Source: Xanthomonas floridensis
GTDB lineage: Bacteria > Pseudomonadota > Gammaproteobacteria > Xanthomonadales > Xanthomonadaceae
NCBI RefSeq assembly: GCF_001642575.1
Contig: NZ_LXNG01000022.1
Span: 23,779 to 87,778 of the forward strand
Length of the DNA: 64,000 nt
Direction of reading: 5' to 3'
Shown here: piece by piece, positions 10,080 to 21,192 of the stretch
How the letters are laid out: each line of letters begins with the position of its first letter
Position numbering within the stretch: position 1 is the stretch's first letter
Notes under the pieces: generated by a model
Database searches by the model: none
The model's input: only the letters and a program-made list of their open reading frames with translations
What the model was told of the DNA's origin: nothing
Position numbers and translations under genes: made by a program

Positions 10080-10531
10080 TGGCGGGTTCCGTTCTTGCTG
10101 GTGTTGCCGCCGCTGCCGGTCTGCGGCGCGGTGGCGATGGCAATGCGCCGGAAGCCGAGCTGGCCCAGCGCGTCCTGCGCAGTGACCACGGCCTGGTACG
10201 GCGTACGCGCATCGGCGCGCATCAGCACTGTCTGTTCGCGGTCATCGCCGGCAATCTGGGCGATGGTCTGCTTCAAAGACTCGACATCCGAGCGCAGCAC
10301 TTCCTGATCGTTGATGAAGTAGTGCCCGTCGGCGTTGACCAGCACGCTGAGCGAGCGCGGCGGCGCGCTGGTGTTCTGGTCGCTGGCGGTCGGCAACTGC
10401 AGTTGCAGCGTGGACCGTGCGTCGAAGGTCGTGGTCACCACGAAGAAGATGATGAGGACGAGGATGACGTCAATCAATGGCACCAGGTCGATATGCGGCT
10501 CGTCCTGGTTTCGGTCGCTGCCGATGCGCAT
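10076..10531 (-). CDS. exbD: ExbD/TolR-family biopolymer transport protein
   Basis: 151 aa with a short cytoplasmic N-terminus, one membrane helix (IDVILVLIIFFVVTTTF, about residues 22-38) and a periplasmic domain. The helix contains the conserved Asp of the proton channel (LVPLIDVILVLI). It pairs with the ExbB/TolQ-like protein encoded 3 bases upstream and uses the proton gradient to energise an outer-membrane process. No TonB or TolA gene is adjacent, so the partner is unknown. Placement just before msbA-lpxK is common in Xanthomonadaceae and some other proteobacteria and hints at a link to envelope assembly. Confidence 0.92.
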   Translation of the reverse strand: MRIGSDRNQDEPHIDLVPLIDVILVLIIFFVVTTTFDARSTLQLQLPTASDQNTSAPPRSLSVLVNADGHYFINDQEVLRSDVESLKQTIAQIAGDDREQTVLMRADARTPYQAVVTAQDALGQLGFRRIAIATAPQTGSGGNTSKNGTRQ

Positions 10532-10534
10532 CCG

Positions 10535-11197
10535 TCAGCCCTTTGCCGTGGCCGGCTTGGTGCCCGGCGCTGCTGGCGTTGCGGAGGGCGCAACCACGCG
10601 CCCGTCCATGGTATCCAGCAACAGCGTTGCCTCCTGCTCCATCTCGATGATGTAACCGGCGATGCGCCCCTTGAAGAACCGGTGCGCCATCAGCGCCGGC
10701 ACCGCGATGATCATTCCCGTGGCGGTGCACACCAGCGCCTTGCCGATGCCGCCGGCCAGCTGATTTACGTCACCCACGCCATGGTCGAGGATGCCCAGGA
10801 ACATCTGGATCATGCCGACGACGGTGCCCAGCAAGCCCAGCAATGGTCCGGCCGAGGCGATCGTGCCCAGCGCGTTCAGATAACGCTCCATGCGGTGCAC
10901 CACATGGCGCCCCGTGTCCTCGATGCGTTCGCGGACCAGATCGCGCGGCCGGCCGCGCACATCCAGTGCGGCCGCCAGCAAGGCGCCCAGCGGCGAATTG
11001 CGCCGCAGCGACTCGATATGGGTGGGGTCAAGCTTGCCGCGTGCGGCCCAGTTACGCACTTCCTCGCCCAGACCCGGCGGCGTCACCTCGTTGCGGCGCA
11101 GGGTCCACAGACGTTCCAGCACGATCGCCAGTGCGATCACACCCAACAACAGCAACGGCACCATCGGCCAACCGCCCGCCTTGACCAGCTCCAACAC
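10535..11197 (-). CDS. exbB: ExbB/TolQ/MotA-family proton channel protein
   Basis: 220 aa from the GTG at 11197, chosen because a strong ribosome binding site GGAGG lies 9 bases upstream and the protein then opens with the expected helix VLELVKAGGWPMVPLLLLG. Three membrane helices are seen at about 10-30, 115-140 and 155-180, the last two around the characteristic ASAGPLLGLLGTVVGMIQMF and GIGKALVCTATGMIIAVPAL. It forms the proton-conducting stator with ExbD. The 28 bases to comEC hold only the ribosome binding site, so it is probably read from the comEC side. Confidence 0.93.
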   Translation of the reverse strand: MLELVKAGGWPMVPLLLLGVIALAIVLERLWTLRRNEVTPPGLGEEVRNWAARGKLDPTHIESLRRNSPLGALLAAALDVRGRPRDLVRERIEDTGRHVVHRMERYLNALGTIASAGPLLGLLGTVVGMIQMFLGILDHGVGDVNQLAGGIGKALVCTATGMIIAVPALMAHRFFKGRIAGYIIEMEQEATLLLDTMDGRVVAPSATPAAPGTKPATAKG

Positions 11198-11225
11198 GAT
11201 TCGATTCCTCCGGCAACGCGGCCGC

Positions 11226-13634
11226 CTATTCGCTGGCCGATAGGATAGCAGCCGACCGCCGCCGTTCCGCAGCATCCCACAGCCGCGGCTGCCAATGCCG
11301 CCGCTCGCGCACCTGCAAGCCGTCCGCTCCCAGCCAGACCCTGATCGCACCGGACTGGGCAGTATCGAGCACTTCGGCGCCACTGCCCTGCCAACGCTGT
11401 ACCACCTGCGCCCGCGGGTGCCCGAACCGGTTGCCGTGCCCGGACGACACAAGCGCCAACCGCGCGCCGCTGGCGGCAATCAAGCCGGCATGCGAGCCAT
11501 CCGCACTGCCATGATGCGGCACTACCACCAACTCCGCCCGCAACAGCGGTGCGTGGTCGCGCAGCAGCCTCTGCTCGACCAGCGCATCGATATCGCCCGG
11601 TAGCAGCGCGCTGGCATAACGTGTCTCGACCCGCAGCACGCAACTGGATTGATTGCGCAGGTACGGAAACGCCGGCCCGGGATGCAGGACCCGAAAGCGC
11701 ACGCCATCCCACTCCCACTGCTGGCCGGAGTGACAGCGCGTGCTGACATCCAGCGGCGCACCTGGCGGCGCGGCGGTCATCGCGACCGGCATGCCGGCAC
11801 GCACCGCCGCATAGCCGCCGGCGTGATCCGCATCGGCATGGCTGAGCACGATGGCATCCAGCCGGCGCACTCCAAGTGCGTGCAAGGCGGGCAGCACCAC
11901 GCGCTCGCCGGCATCGAAGCCATCGCGCACCGCCGGGCCGGTATCCACCAATAGAGCATGGTGCTGGGTACGCACCAGCACCGCCAGGCCCTGCCCTACA
12001 TCCAGTACATGGATGTCGGCCTCGCCCGCGACGGGCAAGGCGCGATCGGGCCACAACAGCGGCAACCACAGCAGACAGGCCATGGCCTTGCCCGGGGTGC
12101 CTCGCGGCAGCAGTAGCCAGAACGCGCCGAGCAACGCAGCGATCAGCGCGATGGCATCGGATTCGGGCACCCACCATAACGCCACAGTGGTCTGCCCGAG
12201 CCAGACAAAACCGGGCCAGGTCAGTTCGAAACACCAGCCTGCCAGTTGCCAGGCCCAGACCCCTGCGCCGGCATACAGGGCTTCCAGCGCCGTGCCGATC
12301 AGGCACAGCGGCACGACCACGAAGGTCCACCAGGGAATGGCAATGAGATTGGCGAACGGCCCCACCAGGGATGCCTGCCCGAACAGGCTGATGGTGAGCG
12401 GCAACAAGCCCACAGTGGCGACTGCCTGCGCAGAGAGAAAGCCGCGCACGATGGCGCGGTCATCCGATGGCAGGCACCACACCAGCCAGGCGACACCGGC
12501 AAAACTGAGCCAGAAGCCGACCACCAGCACGCTCAGCGGATCCCATAGCAGCACCGCCAGCAAGGCCAGCGCGAGCATTTGCGCGGTCGTGGCGTGTCGC
12601 CGCGTGACCCGCGCCAATGCCACGACCGCGATCATCAGCACGGTCCGGACGGTGGGCAGCGCCAGCCCCGCGAGCACGGCGTAAGCCGCCGCGCCGAACA
12701 ATGCTGCCAGCGCGGCCGCATGAACGCGTGGAATCAGCAAGGCAAGACCGGGCCGCCATCGCCACAGCGCTGCGACCGCCAGCGCGAAGAAGCCGGCGAC
12801 AAGGCCGACATGGAATCCCGAAATCGCGATCAGGTGGCTGAGCCCGGTCGCGCGCAAGGTGGCCCAGGCCGCATCGTCAAGACCGCGGGTGTCGCCCAAC
12901 GCCAGCGCACGCAGATACGGCGCCGACGAGCCAGGTACTTGGTCAGCGATGCGTTGCGACATGCGATCGCGCCAGGCATCCACACCGCGTGGCGCGGCAA
13001 GCGGGTGGGCGGCGCCGGGGTCACGCACATAGCCGGTCGCCGCGATGCGCTGCGCCAGTGCCTGGCGTTCGGCATCGAACCCTCCCGGGTTTCGCAACCC
13101 GCGCGGCGCACGCAACTTGAGCTGCAGTTGCCACCGGGCACCGGCCCGCAATGCGGCGCGTGGCCCGACCTGCTGCGCCTGGAAGGCGTCGTACCACGCC
13201 AGTTGCAGCAGCTTGCCGCGCACTGCCGCCGGCTGCGCCTGATCGCGATCGACACGCAACTGGAATCGGGTGCGCCGCTGCTCGGCCACGGGCAGCCCGA
13301 CCACCTGGCCACGGACCGTGTGATCGTGCGTTTCGTCCTCTGGACGCAACTGCGACTGCAATGCACGACCAGCATGCCAACCGGTAAGCGCGAAGCCCAG
13401 CACCATGGTTGCAAGCATCAGCATCCAGACCGCCGCGCGCGGACGCCGCCACAAGATCCCGACGATGCTCACCAGGCCTGCGCTGCCAAGGGCTGCATAG
13501 ATCGCGGACGACACGACGGCCGGTGACCACGCGCAGCCGGCCACACCCAGCAGCAAGGCCACCGCAATGGGGACGGCCGACGCAAGCGGTGCCGGTGTCA
13601 CCCTAGGTGCCGAGACATCCATGCCACTCGCCAT
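11226..13634 (-). CDS. comEC: DNA internalization-related competence protein ComEC/Rec2
   Basis: 802 aa polytopic inner-membrane protein forming the channel for single-stranded DNA uptake. Three parts are visible: an N-terminal soluble OB-like domain after the first helices (about 90-230); the competence domain with LRALALGDTRGLDDAAW and ATGLSHLIAISGFHVGL followed by many helices (about 240-520); and a C-terminal metallo-beta-lactamase domain with IVLSHADADHAGG and VVVPHHGSADGSH (about 600-760). All metal-binding motif positions look intact. It heads a minus-strand run into exbB. Confidence 0.94.
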   Translation of the reverse strand: MASGMDVSAPRVTPAPLASAVPIAVALLLGVAGCAWSPAVVSSAIYAALGSAGLVSIVGILWRRPRAAVWMLMLATMVLGFALTGWHAGRALQSQLRPEDETHDHTVRGQVVGLPVAEQRRTRFQLRVDRDQAQPAAVRGKLLQLAWYDAFQAQQVGPRAALRAGARWQLQLKLRAPRGLRNPGGFDAERQALAQRIAATGYVRDPGAAHPLAAPRGVDAWRDRMSQRIADQVPGSSAPYLRALALGDTRGLDDAAWATLRATGLSHLIAISGFHVGLVAGFFALAVAALWRWRPGLALLIPRVHAAALAALFGAAAYAVLAGLALPTVRTVLMIAVVALARVTRRHATTAQMLALALLAVLLWDPLSVLVVGFWLSFAGVAWLVWCLPSDDRAIVRGFLSAQAVATVGLLPLTISLFGQASLVGPFANLIAIPWWTFVVVPLCLIGTALEALYAGAGVWAWQLAGWCFELTWPGFVWLGQTTVALWWVPESDAIALIAALLGAFWLLLPRGTPGKAMACLLWLPLLWPDRALPVAGEADIHVLDVGQGLAVLVRTQHHALLVDTGPAVRDGFDAGERVVLPALHALGVRRLDAIVLSHADADHAGGYAAVRAGMPVAMTAAPPGAPLDVSTRCHSGQQWEWDGVRFRVLHPGPAFPYLRNQSSCVLRVETRYASALLPGDIDALVEQRLLRDHAPLLRAELVVVPHHGSADGSHAGLIAASGARLALVSSGHGNRFGHPRAQVVQRWQGSGAEVLDTAQSGAIRVWLGADGLQVRERRHWQPRLWDAAERRRSAAILSASE

Positions 13635-14429
13635 CCTGATCGTCCTGAATCCACGCCCTCAGGCTAGACCACGCTGTCTAGCGTCCATAGCAGTGGTTTG
13701 CCCGCTGCATGGTAGGAAGAAGACCGGTTCGCCGTGGCGGATCTTCGTCATCCCGAGCGCTCCGACCAACCGACAGAAGCAATCATCAGGACGCATACGT
13801 GGTGGTGTCGTCGGAGTGTGTGTCGAACGCCATCCGCAACAAGCCCGTCTCCGCCACGATGCACTGCCGGTTCGCGACGCTCGAGGAACTGGCGATCGAT
13901 ATCGCGATCATCGCGATCCGGATGCTGCCTCCCGCATCGGGGCCGTCGGGTCGAGCCAGCTCACCGACCCGCGGTGGCGCGATCTGCAGGCACTGTGGTG
14001 GCCTTCAGCACAAGGGCCGCCCTCAGCATGGCATGGCATGACCGATCCGACGCCAAAGCACCCAAAGGAGCACCGAGCGGCGATGAAGCGCGTGCCCTCA
14101 CGTGAGGCGCCGAGCACCACCATTGACGACAGGCGTTCCGGTCGCAGCCCGCAACTGCCCTGCCAAACCGTCGCGACCTCACTTCAGCCAGTTAGGCATC
14201 GAAGATCGAAGCGGCAGGTTGTCATCCCGAACTCTTCCACGTATGGCGCTGGCACAGAGCACACGTGTGTGATCGCGCGATCAGGTGCGTGTGTGAATCC
14301 GTACAGACGGACAAAGACCGGCGATGCGACACACCACATGCAGCCATCCGTCCACTGCAAATCAAGCATTCGCCTCGATTTCATGGGACAGGCGCTATGG
14401 TCGGGGCTGTTATCGAGGAGTACCCCCAC
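13635..14429. other. Gene-poor interval between comEC and the PRISE reductase
   Basis: About 795 bases. Overlapping open frames of 70-120 codons occur in several frames (for example plus 13709-14041 and 13734-14105), but none has a family-like motif, clear ribosome binding site or consistent codon bias. It could be a decayed gene or non-coding DNA. The last 100 bases presumably hold the promoter of the gene at 14430. Confidence 0.4.
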
Positions 14430-15494
14430 ATGCGTAAGGGCATTGCATTGATTGTCGGCGTGACCGGCATTTCCGGTTACAACCTCGCCAACGTGCTGGT
14501 GGCTGAGGGCTGGACCGTCTACGGCCTGGCACGTCGGCCGCTGCCGCAGGACGGTGTCATCCCGGTCGCTGCCGATCTGCTGGACGCCGAAGGCACCCGC
14601 ACCGCGTTGCAGGGCTTGCCGATTACCCACGTGTTCTTCTGTACCTGGACGCGGCGCGACACCGAGCGCGAAAACGTCGAGGCCAATGGCGCGATGATGC
14701 GCAACCTCTGCGAGGCCTTGAGCCATGCCCCGTTGCAGCATATGGCCTTGGTTACCGGCACCAAGCACTATCTGGGTGCATTCGAAAACTACGGTAGCGG
14801 CAAGGCGGAAACGCCATTTCGCGAAAGCGAGCCGCGCCAGCCGGGCGAGAATTTCTACTACACGCTCGAGGACCTGCTGTTCGCGAACGCCGAGCGCCAC
14901 GGCTTTGGGTGGAGCGTGCATCGCTCGCACACCATGATCGGCATGGCCAACGGTAGCAATGCGATGAACATGGGCGTGACGCTGGCGGTCTATGCATCGC
15001 TGTGCAAGCACACCGGTCAGCCGTTCGTGTTTCCGGGCTCGCGGGCGCAATGGAACAGCCTCACCGACCTCACCGATGCTGGCCTGCTCGGTCGACAGCT
15101 GGCCTGGGCCGGACTCAGCCCCGCAGCGCGCAACCAGGCTTTCAACACCGTCAATGGCGATGTGTTTCGCTGGCGCTGGATGTGGGAGCAGATTGCGCAG
15201 TTCTTCGAACTCGATGCGGCGCCCTGCCCCGACGCGCCACAGCCACTGGAAGCACGCCTGACCGAGTCCGCGCCTGCGCTATGGGCCGAGCTGGCCGCCA
15301 CACACGGCCTGGTGGAAGCGGACGTCAATCGGCTGGCCTCGTGGTGGCACACCGATGCGGACCTGGGCCGCGAGATCGAGTGCGTCAACGACATGACCAA
15401 GAGCCGCGAACTGGGCTTTGTGGATTTCTACGACAGCCGCGCCTCGTTCTTCGAACTGTTCACCCGGCTACGGGCGCTGCGCATCATTCCTTGA
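14430..15494 (+). CDS. SDR-family NAD(P)-dependent reductase of the PRISE (progesterone 5-beta-reductase/iridoid synthase-like) group
   Basis: 354 aa from the ATG at 14430, preceded by GAGGAG 9 bases upstream. The N-terminal Rossmann motif is GVTGISGYNLA (residues 9-19). Two phrases specific to the PRISE subgroup occur: TGTKHYLGAFENYG (about 109-122) and NFYYTLEDLLF (about 141-151), the latter replacing the classical YxxxK active site with Y-x3-D. PRISE enzymes reduce activated C=C bonds of enones. The natural bacterial substrate is not known. The gene stands alone between convergent lolD and the gap upstream. Family assignment is confident, substrate is not. Confidence 0.82.
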   Translation: MRKGIALIVGVTGISGYNLANVLVAEGWTVYGLARRPLPQDGVIPVAADLLDAEGTRTALQGLPITHVFFCTWTRRDTERENVEANGAMMRNLCEALSHAPLQHMALVTGTKHYLGAFENYGSGKAETPFRESEPRQPGENFYYTLEDLLFANAERHGFGWSVHRSHTMIGMANGSNAMNMGVTLAVYASLCKHTGQPFVFPGSRAQWNSLTDLTDAGLLGRQLAWAGLSPAARNQAFNTVNGDVFRWRWMWEQIAQFFELDAAPCPDAPQPLEARLTESAPALWAELAATHGLVEADVNRLASWWHTDADLGREIECVNDMTKSRELGFVDFYDSRASFFELFTRLRALRIIP

Positions 15495-15544
15495 TCTTGT
15501 TTTGAGTGTCAGCGCGGGTCTTCAATGGCCTGCGGTTGCTTCTT

Positions 15545-15574
15545 GCGCCGCCGTCGGGGGACCGACGGCGGCGC
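15545..15574. terminator. Strong hairpin between convergent genes (possible bidirectional terminator)
   Basis: A perfect 13-bp G+C-rich stem GCGCCGCCGTCGG/CCGACGGCGGCGC with loop GGGA sits between the stops of the plus-strand reductase and minus-strand lolD. There is no T-run on either side, so it may act as a transcript-end or stability element rather than a classical terminator. Confidence 0.55.
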
Positions 15575-15579
15575 AGCAC

Positions 15580-16290
15580 TCACACCGCCGAAGGCGCCAG
15601 TTCGCGCAGCTTGCCCTGATGCAGCTCCAGCACGCGATCCAGGCGGCGCGCCAGACCGCGGTCGTGGGTCACCAGCACCAGGCTGGTGCGCTGGGCGCGA
15701 TTGAGCTCCAGCATCAGCTCGAACACCGTGCCGGCGGTCTTGTCGTCGAGGTTGCCGGTGGGTTCATCGCCGAGGACGCAGCCGGGGCGATTGACCAGGG
15801 CTCGCGCCACCGCACACCGCTGACGCTCTCCACCAGACAGCTCGCTGGGCTTGTGTTCGATGCGATGGCCCAAGCCGACCGATTCCAGCAGTTGCAGCGC
15901 CTGTGCGCGCGCAACCGCCACCTCCTGGCCCGACAGCAGTACCGGCATCATCACGTTTTCCAACGCGGTGAATTCCGGCAGCAGGTGATGGAATTGGTAC
16001 ACGAAGCCGAGCGCCTGGTTACGCAACTTGCCGCGCTGGCCGTCGGACAGCGCGGACATGCGCTGGCCTGCGACGTAGACCTCGCCGGAGGTCGGGATAT
16101 CCAGCCCGCCCAGCAGATGCAGCAAGGTGCTCTTGCCCGCACCGGAGGCACCGACGATGGCCACCGTTTCGCCAGTCGCTACCGACAGATCCAGGCCGTC
16201 GAATACCGGTGTGCGCATCTTGCCTTCGGCATAGGTCTTGCCCAACGCCTCGGCGCGAATCACCAGATCGGATTGGTTGGGCTTTTGCAT
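15580..16290 (-). CDS. lolD: Lipoprotein-releasing system ATP-binding protein
   Basis: About 236 aa. It is the ATPase that drives release of outer-membrane lipoproteins from the inner membrane to LolA. Walker A is [20 protein letters not shown], the family-specific [20 protein letters not shown] follows, the ABC signature is [16 protein letters not shown], and Walker B with D-loop is [13 protein letters not shown] took the ATG at 16290 ([17 protein letters not shown]) because it aligns with other LolD N-termini. An ATG at 16335 overlapping the permease stop (ATGAATGA) would add 15 residues encoded by a short repeat and is equally possible. Confidence 0.95.
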   Translation of the reverse strand: MQKPNQSDLVIRAEALGKTYAEGKMRTPVFDGLDLSVATGETVAIVGASGAGKSTLLHLLGGLDIPTSGEVYVAGQRMSALSDGQRGKLRNQALGFVYQFHHLLPEFTALENVMMPVLLSGQEVAVARAQALQLLESVGLGHRIEHKPSELSGGERQRCAVARALVNRPGCVLGDEPTGNLDDKTAGTVFELMLELNRAQRTSLVLVTHDRGLARRLDRVLELHQGKLRELAPSAV

Positions 16291-16327
16291 TCCCGATTCC
16301 CGCTTCGCGAATCCCGATTCCCGGATC

Positions 16328-17569
16328 TCATTCATAACGCAGCGCCTCCGCCGGCTGGGTCCGCGAGGCACGCCACGCTGGGTACAGGGTCGCCAGGAAA
16401 CTCATGACCAACGCGACCACGGTGATGATCACCACGTCCTGCGTCTGCATGTCGGTCGGCAGGCCGGTAATGTAGTAGACGTCCTCCGGCAGCAGTTTGA
16501 CGCTGAAAACCGCTTCGATCACGCCCAGGATGCGTTCGAGGTTGAGCGTCAGCACGATGCCGCCGATCACGCCCATGATGGTGCCCATGAAGCCGATCAG
16601 CGAACCCTGCACCATGAACACCTGCATCACTCCGCCGGGCGACAGGCCCAGCGTGCGCAGAATGGCGATGTCGGCCTGCTTGTCGGTCACCAGCATTACC
16701 TGCGAGGACACCAGGTTGAACGCGCCCATCGCCACGATCAGCGACAGCAGGATGCCCATCACGGTCTTTTCCATCTTCAACGAGTGATAGAGGTTGGCGT
16801 TTTCCTGGGTCCAGTCGCTGACGCGATACGGGCCGTGCAACTTGAGCGCAAGGTCGCGCGCCACGTTCCAGGCCTGGTCCATGTCGTGCAGGCGCAGCCG
16901 CACGCCGGTCACGCCGTCCATACGCAGCACGCGCCCCAGATCCTGCATGTTGACCACCGCCAGGCCGCGGTCGATCTCGTTGTAGCCAGCCTCGAAGATG
17001 CCGCTGACAGTAAAGCGCTTGAGCCGCGGCATTGCGCCCAACGGGGTGGCCTGGGTATCGCTGAGCAGCACGACGATGCCGTCGCCCACGTCCACCCCCA
17101 GCCACAGCGCCAGTTCCTTACCAATGATGATGTTGTAGGAGCCGGGCGTCAGGCTGTCGACCGACCCTTGCTGCATCTTCTTGGCCAGCACCGACACCTT
17201 GGCCTCTTCGGAAGGAATCACACCGCGCACGATGGCCGGTTGCTTGCGCGGGCCCTGCAGCAGTGACTCGGTTTCGATGTACGGCGCGGCGCCGGCCACA
17301 CGCGGATCGGCCATGGCGACCTCGACCGCGTGCTGCCAGTCGCGCATCGGCGCACCTTCGGCACTGACCGTGGCATGCGCAGCCATCTGCAGCAGACGGT
17401 CGCGGATTTCCTTCTGGAAGCCGCTCATCACCGCCAGCGTGGTGATCAGCACGGTCACGCCCAGGGCGATGCCCAGGATCGATGCCATCGAGATGAAGGA
17501 GATGAAGCCATTGCGCCGCTTGGCACGCAGGTAGCGCAAGCCGATGGCAACCGGGATAGGTTTGAACAT
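16328..17569 (-). CDS. lolC: Lipoprotein-releasing ABC transporter permease (LolC/LolE family)
   Basis: 413 aa from the ATG at 17569 ([20 protein letters not shown]). One membrane helix is at about residues 22-45, a large periplasmic domain at about 50-265, and three helices at about 270-400 (FtsX-like permease). The phrase [20 protein letters not shown] is typical of LolC/LolE. Only one permease is encoded next to lolD, unlike the lolC-lolD-lolE order of enterics, so it may act as a homodimer or with a paralogue elsewhere. It lies 23 bases after ygfX on the same strand and is coupled to lolD. Confidence 0.92.
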   Translation of the reverse strand: MFKPIPVAIGLRYLRAKRRNGFISFISMASILGIALGVTVLITTLAVMSGFQKEIRDRLLQMAAHATVSAEGAPMRDWQHAVEVAMADPRVAGAAPYIETESLLQGPRKQPAIVRGVIPSEEAKVSVLAKKMQQGSVDSLTPGSYNIIIGKELALWLGVDVGDGIVVLLSDTQATPLGAMPRLKRFTVSGIFEAGYNEIDRGLAVVNMQDLGRVLRMDGVTGVRLRLHDMDQAWNVARDLALKLHGPYRVSDWTQENANLYHSLKMEKTVMGILLSLIVAMGAFNLVSSQVMLVTDKQADIAILRTLGLSPGGVMQVFMVQGSLIGFMGTIMGVIGGIVLTLNLERILGVIEAVFSVKLLPEDVYYITGLPTDMQTQDVVIITVVALVMSFLATLYPAWRASRTQPAEALRYE

Positions 17570-17592
17570 GCGGTTCAACCGGGAAAGGGACG

Positions 17593-18355
<763 letters not shown>

Positions 18356-19138
18356 TCAGGCGCGACGCGCCATCATCAGCTTTTTGATCTCGGCAATGGC
18401 CAGTGCCGGATTCAATCCCTTCGGGCAGGTGCGCGCGCAGTTCATGATGGTGTGGCAGCGATACAGCTTGAACGGGTCTTCCAGGTCGTCCAGGCGCGCA
18501 CCGGTGTCTTCATCGCGCGAGTCGATGATCCAGCGGTAGGCCTGCAACAGGATTGCCGGGCCCAGGTAACGCTCGCCGTTCCACCAGTAGCTCGGGCAGC
18601 TGGTCGAGCAGCAGGCGCACAGGATGCACTCGTACAGGCCATCGAGCTTCTTGCGGTCCTCGGGCGACTGCAGGCGCTCGCGGTCCGGCGGCGCGGGGGT
18701 CTGGGTGCGGATCCACGGCTTGATCGAGGCGTACTGCGCATAGAAATGCGTCAGGTCCGGCACCAGGTCCTTGATCACATCCATGTGCGGCAGCGGGTAG
18801 ATCGGCACCTCGGCCTTGCCACAGGCCGCAATGGCCTTGGTGCAGGCCAACGTATTGGTGCCGTCGATGTTCATCGCGCACGAGCCGCAAATGCCTTCGC
18901 GGCAGGAGCGGCGGAAGGTCAGGGTCGGATCGATCTCGTTCTTGATCTTGATCAGCGCGTCCAACACCATCGGGCCGCACTTGTCCAAATCGATCTCGTA
19001 GCTGTCGGTACGCGGATTGGCGTCGCCATCCGGATCCCAACGGTAGACCTTGAAGGTGCGCGTGTTCTTGGCGCCTTGAGCAGGGTAATGCTTGCCCTTG
19101 CCGATCTTGGAATTCTTGGGGAGGGTGAACTCTGCCAT
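18356..19138 (-). CDS. sdhB: Succinate dehydrogenase iron-sulfur subunit
   Basis: 260 aa from the ATG at 19138 ([15 protein letters not shown]). It carries electrons from SdhA to quinone via 2Fe-2S, 4Fe-4S and 3Fe-4S clusters. The 2Fe-2S ligands appear in [22 protein letters not shown]. The ferredoxin-like half has [16 protein letters not shown] and [17 protein letters not shown], giving all expected Cys sets. It is encoded 229 bases downstream of sdhA, a longer gap than elsewhere in the operon with no convincing gene in it. Confidence 0.97.
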   Translation of the reverse strand: MAEFTLPKNSKIGKGKHYPAQGAKNTRTFKVYRWDPDGDANPRTDSYEIDLDKCGPMVLDALIKIKNEIDPTLTFRRSCREGICGSCAMNIDGTNTLACTKAIAACGKAEVPIYPLPHMDVIKDLVPDLTHFYAQYASIKPWIRTQTPAPPDRERLQSPEDRKKLDGLYECILCACCSTSCPSYWWNGERYLGPAILLQAYRWIIDSRDEDTGARLDDLEDPFKLYRCHTIMNCARTCPKGLNPALAIAEIKKLMMARRA

Positions 19139-19367
19139 AGCTGCTCTCGTTGGCTCAGGCGACGCGCGGTGCGAGCGAAAACCGCACCGTGCGCATGAAA
19201 TTGGAAACGATGGATGCCACCACCGATACGGTGGCGCGGCCGCCGACATGCCGCCGGCGCCGCGCCTGCGTCAGCCCTGCTCCGCACCGTGGGACCGCAA
19301 CGTCCGGACGCACCAGGCGTTGGGTCGGTTGGGTGACTGGGGCGGTATCAGGCATCGGCATCGACGA

Positions 19368-21158
19368 TCAGTACACGCGCGGCTTCGGCGGAACCACATC
19401 CACTTCCTTGCTCAGCGTGTACATGTGGACGGGGCGATATTCGAAATCGCACTTGCCCTTGTCGTCTACGGTGACCAGCGTGTGCTTCTGCCAGTTGACG
19501 TCGTCGCGATCGGGGAAGTCCTCGTGCGCATGCGCGCCACGGCTTTCCTTGCGCTGCTCGGCCGAGTTGATCGTTGCCACTGCGTTGAGCAGCAAGTTGT
19601 TCAACTCGTAGGTTTCGATCAGGTCCGAGTTCCACACCAGCGAACGGTCCGACACCTTGACGTCTTCGAAGGTGGCGAAAATCTCGGCCATCTTGTCCAC
19701 GCCTTCCTTCAGCGTCTTGCTGGTACGGAACACCGCAGCGTCCGACTGCATGGTGCGCTGCATGTTGTCGCGGATCACCGAGGTCGGCGTGGAGCCGTTG
19801 GCATGGCGCAACTTGTCCAGCAGACCCAGTGCCTTGTCGCAGGCATCGGATGGCAGCGGCTTGTGCGGCTGGTTGGTCTTGACCGTCTCGGCGCACCGAT
19901 TGGCCACCGCGCGACCGAACACCACCAGGTCGAGCAGCGAATTGGAGCCCAGGCGGTTGGCGCCATGCACCGACACGCAGGCCGCTTCGCCGATCGCGTA
20001 CAGTCCAGGCACCACCGCATCCGGGTTATCACCCTGCTTGCGCACGACTTCGCCGTGGTAGTTGGTGGGAATGCCACCCATGTTGTAGTGCACGGTCGGC
20101 AGCACCGGAATCGGCTGCTTGGCCACGTCCACACCGGCGAAGATGTGCGCGCTCTCGGCAATACCGGGCAACTTGTCGTTGATCACTTCCGGGCCAAGAT
20201 GGGTCAGGTCGAGCAGGATATGGTCCTTGTGCTCGCCGACGCCGCGGCCCTCGCGGATCTCGATGGTCATCGAACGCGACACCACGTCACGCGAGGCCAG
20301 GTCCTTGTAGTGCGGTGCATAGCGCTCCATGAAGCGCTCGCCGTTGCTGTTGCGCAGGATGCCGCCTTCGCCACGCACGCCTTCGGTGATCAGGCAGCCC
20401 GCACCGTAGATGCCGGTGGGATGGAACTGCACGAACTCCATGTCCTGCATCGGCAGGCCGGCACGCATGACCAGACCGCCGCCGTCGCCGGTGCAGGTAT
20501 GGGCAGAGGTGGCGCTGAAGTAGGCGCGGCCGTAACCGCCGGTGGCCAGTACCACGCCGTGGGCGCGGAACAGGTGCAGCGAGCCTTCGGCCATGTCCAG
20601 CGCGAGCACGCCGCGGCAGACACCCTCTTCATCAAAGATCAGGTCGAGCGCGAAGTACTCGATCATGAAACGCGCGTTGTGCGCCAGCGACTGCTGGTAC
20701 AGCGTGTGCAGCATGGCGTGGCCGGTGCGGTCGGCCGCGGCGCAGGTGCGCTGCGCGGACGGGCCTTCGCCGTACTTGGTGGTCATGCCGCCGAACGGGC
20801 GCTGGTAGATCTTGCCCTCTTCGGTGCGCGAGAACGGCACGCCGTAGTGTTCGAGTTCGATGATCGCCGGAATCGCTTCGCGGCACATGTACTCGATGGC
20901 GTCCTGGTCGCCCAACCAGTCCGACCCCTTGATGGTGTCGTAGAAATGGTAGCGCCAGTCGTCCTCGCCCATATTGCCGAGCGCGGCGGAAATACCGCCC
21001 TGCGCGGCCACGGTGTGCGAACGGGTCGGGAAGACCTTGGTCAGGCAGACCGTCTGCAGGCCTTTCTGGGCCAGGCCGAAGGTCGCGCGCAGGCCGGCAC
21101 CGCCGGCTCCCACCACGACCATGTCGTACTTGTGTTCAGTGATCTTGTAAGCGGACAT
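19368..21158 (-). CDS. sdhA: Succinate dehydrogenase flavoprotein subunit
   Basis: 596 aa. It oxidises succinate to fumarate using covalently bound FAD in the citric-acid cycle and respiratory complex II. The FAD-binding [20 protein letters not shown] is at about residues 14-33, the flavin-linking His lies in [13 protein letters not shown] (about 43-55), and the catalytic Arg/His region includes [20 protein letters not shown]. Length and motifs are standard. Maturation factors SdhAF4 and SdhE are both encoded in the same block. Confidence 0.98.
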   Translation of the reverse strand: MSAYKITEHKYDMVVVGAGGAGLRATFGLAQKGLQTVCLTKVFPTRSHTVAAQGGISAALGNMGEDDWRYHFYDTIKGSDWLGDQDAIEYMCREAIPAIIELEHYGVPFSRTEEGKIYQRPFGGMTTKYGEGPSAQRTCAAADRTGHAMLHTLYQQSLAHNARFMIEYFALDLIFDEEGVCRGVLALDMAEGSLHLFRAHGVVLATGGYGRAYFSATSAHTCTGDGGGLVMRAGLPMQDMEFVQFHPTGIYGAGCLITEGVRGEGGILRNSNGERFMERYAPHYKDLASRDVVSRSMTIEIREGRGVGEHKDHILLDLTHLGPEVINDKLPGIAESAHIFAGVDVAKQPIPVLPTVHYNMGGIPTNYHGEVVRKQGDNPDAVVPGLYAIGEAACVSVHGANRLGSNSLLDLVVFGRAVANRCAETVKTNQPHKPLPSDACDKALGLLDKLRHANGSTPTSVIRDNMQRTMQSDAAVFRTSKTLKEGVDKMAEIFATFEDVKVSDRSLVWNSDLIETYELNNLLLNAVATINSAEQRKESRGAHAHEDFPDRDDVNWQKHTLVTVDDKGKCDFEYRPVHMYTLSKEVDVVPPKPRVY

Positions 21159-21192
21159 CTAATCTGGATTCCTGTTCTGTGCGCCCGATGAC

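Noticed and set aside
19155..19361. A 68-codon minus-strand frame between sdhA and sdhB
   Set aside because: Arg/Val-rich without motif or ribosome binding site; sdh operons normally have no gene here, though a spurious annotation is likely.
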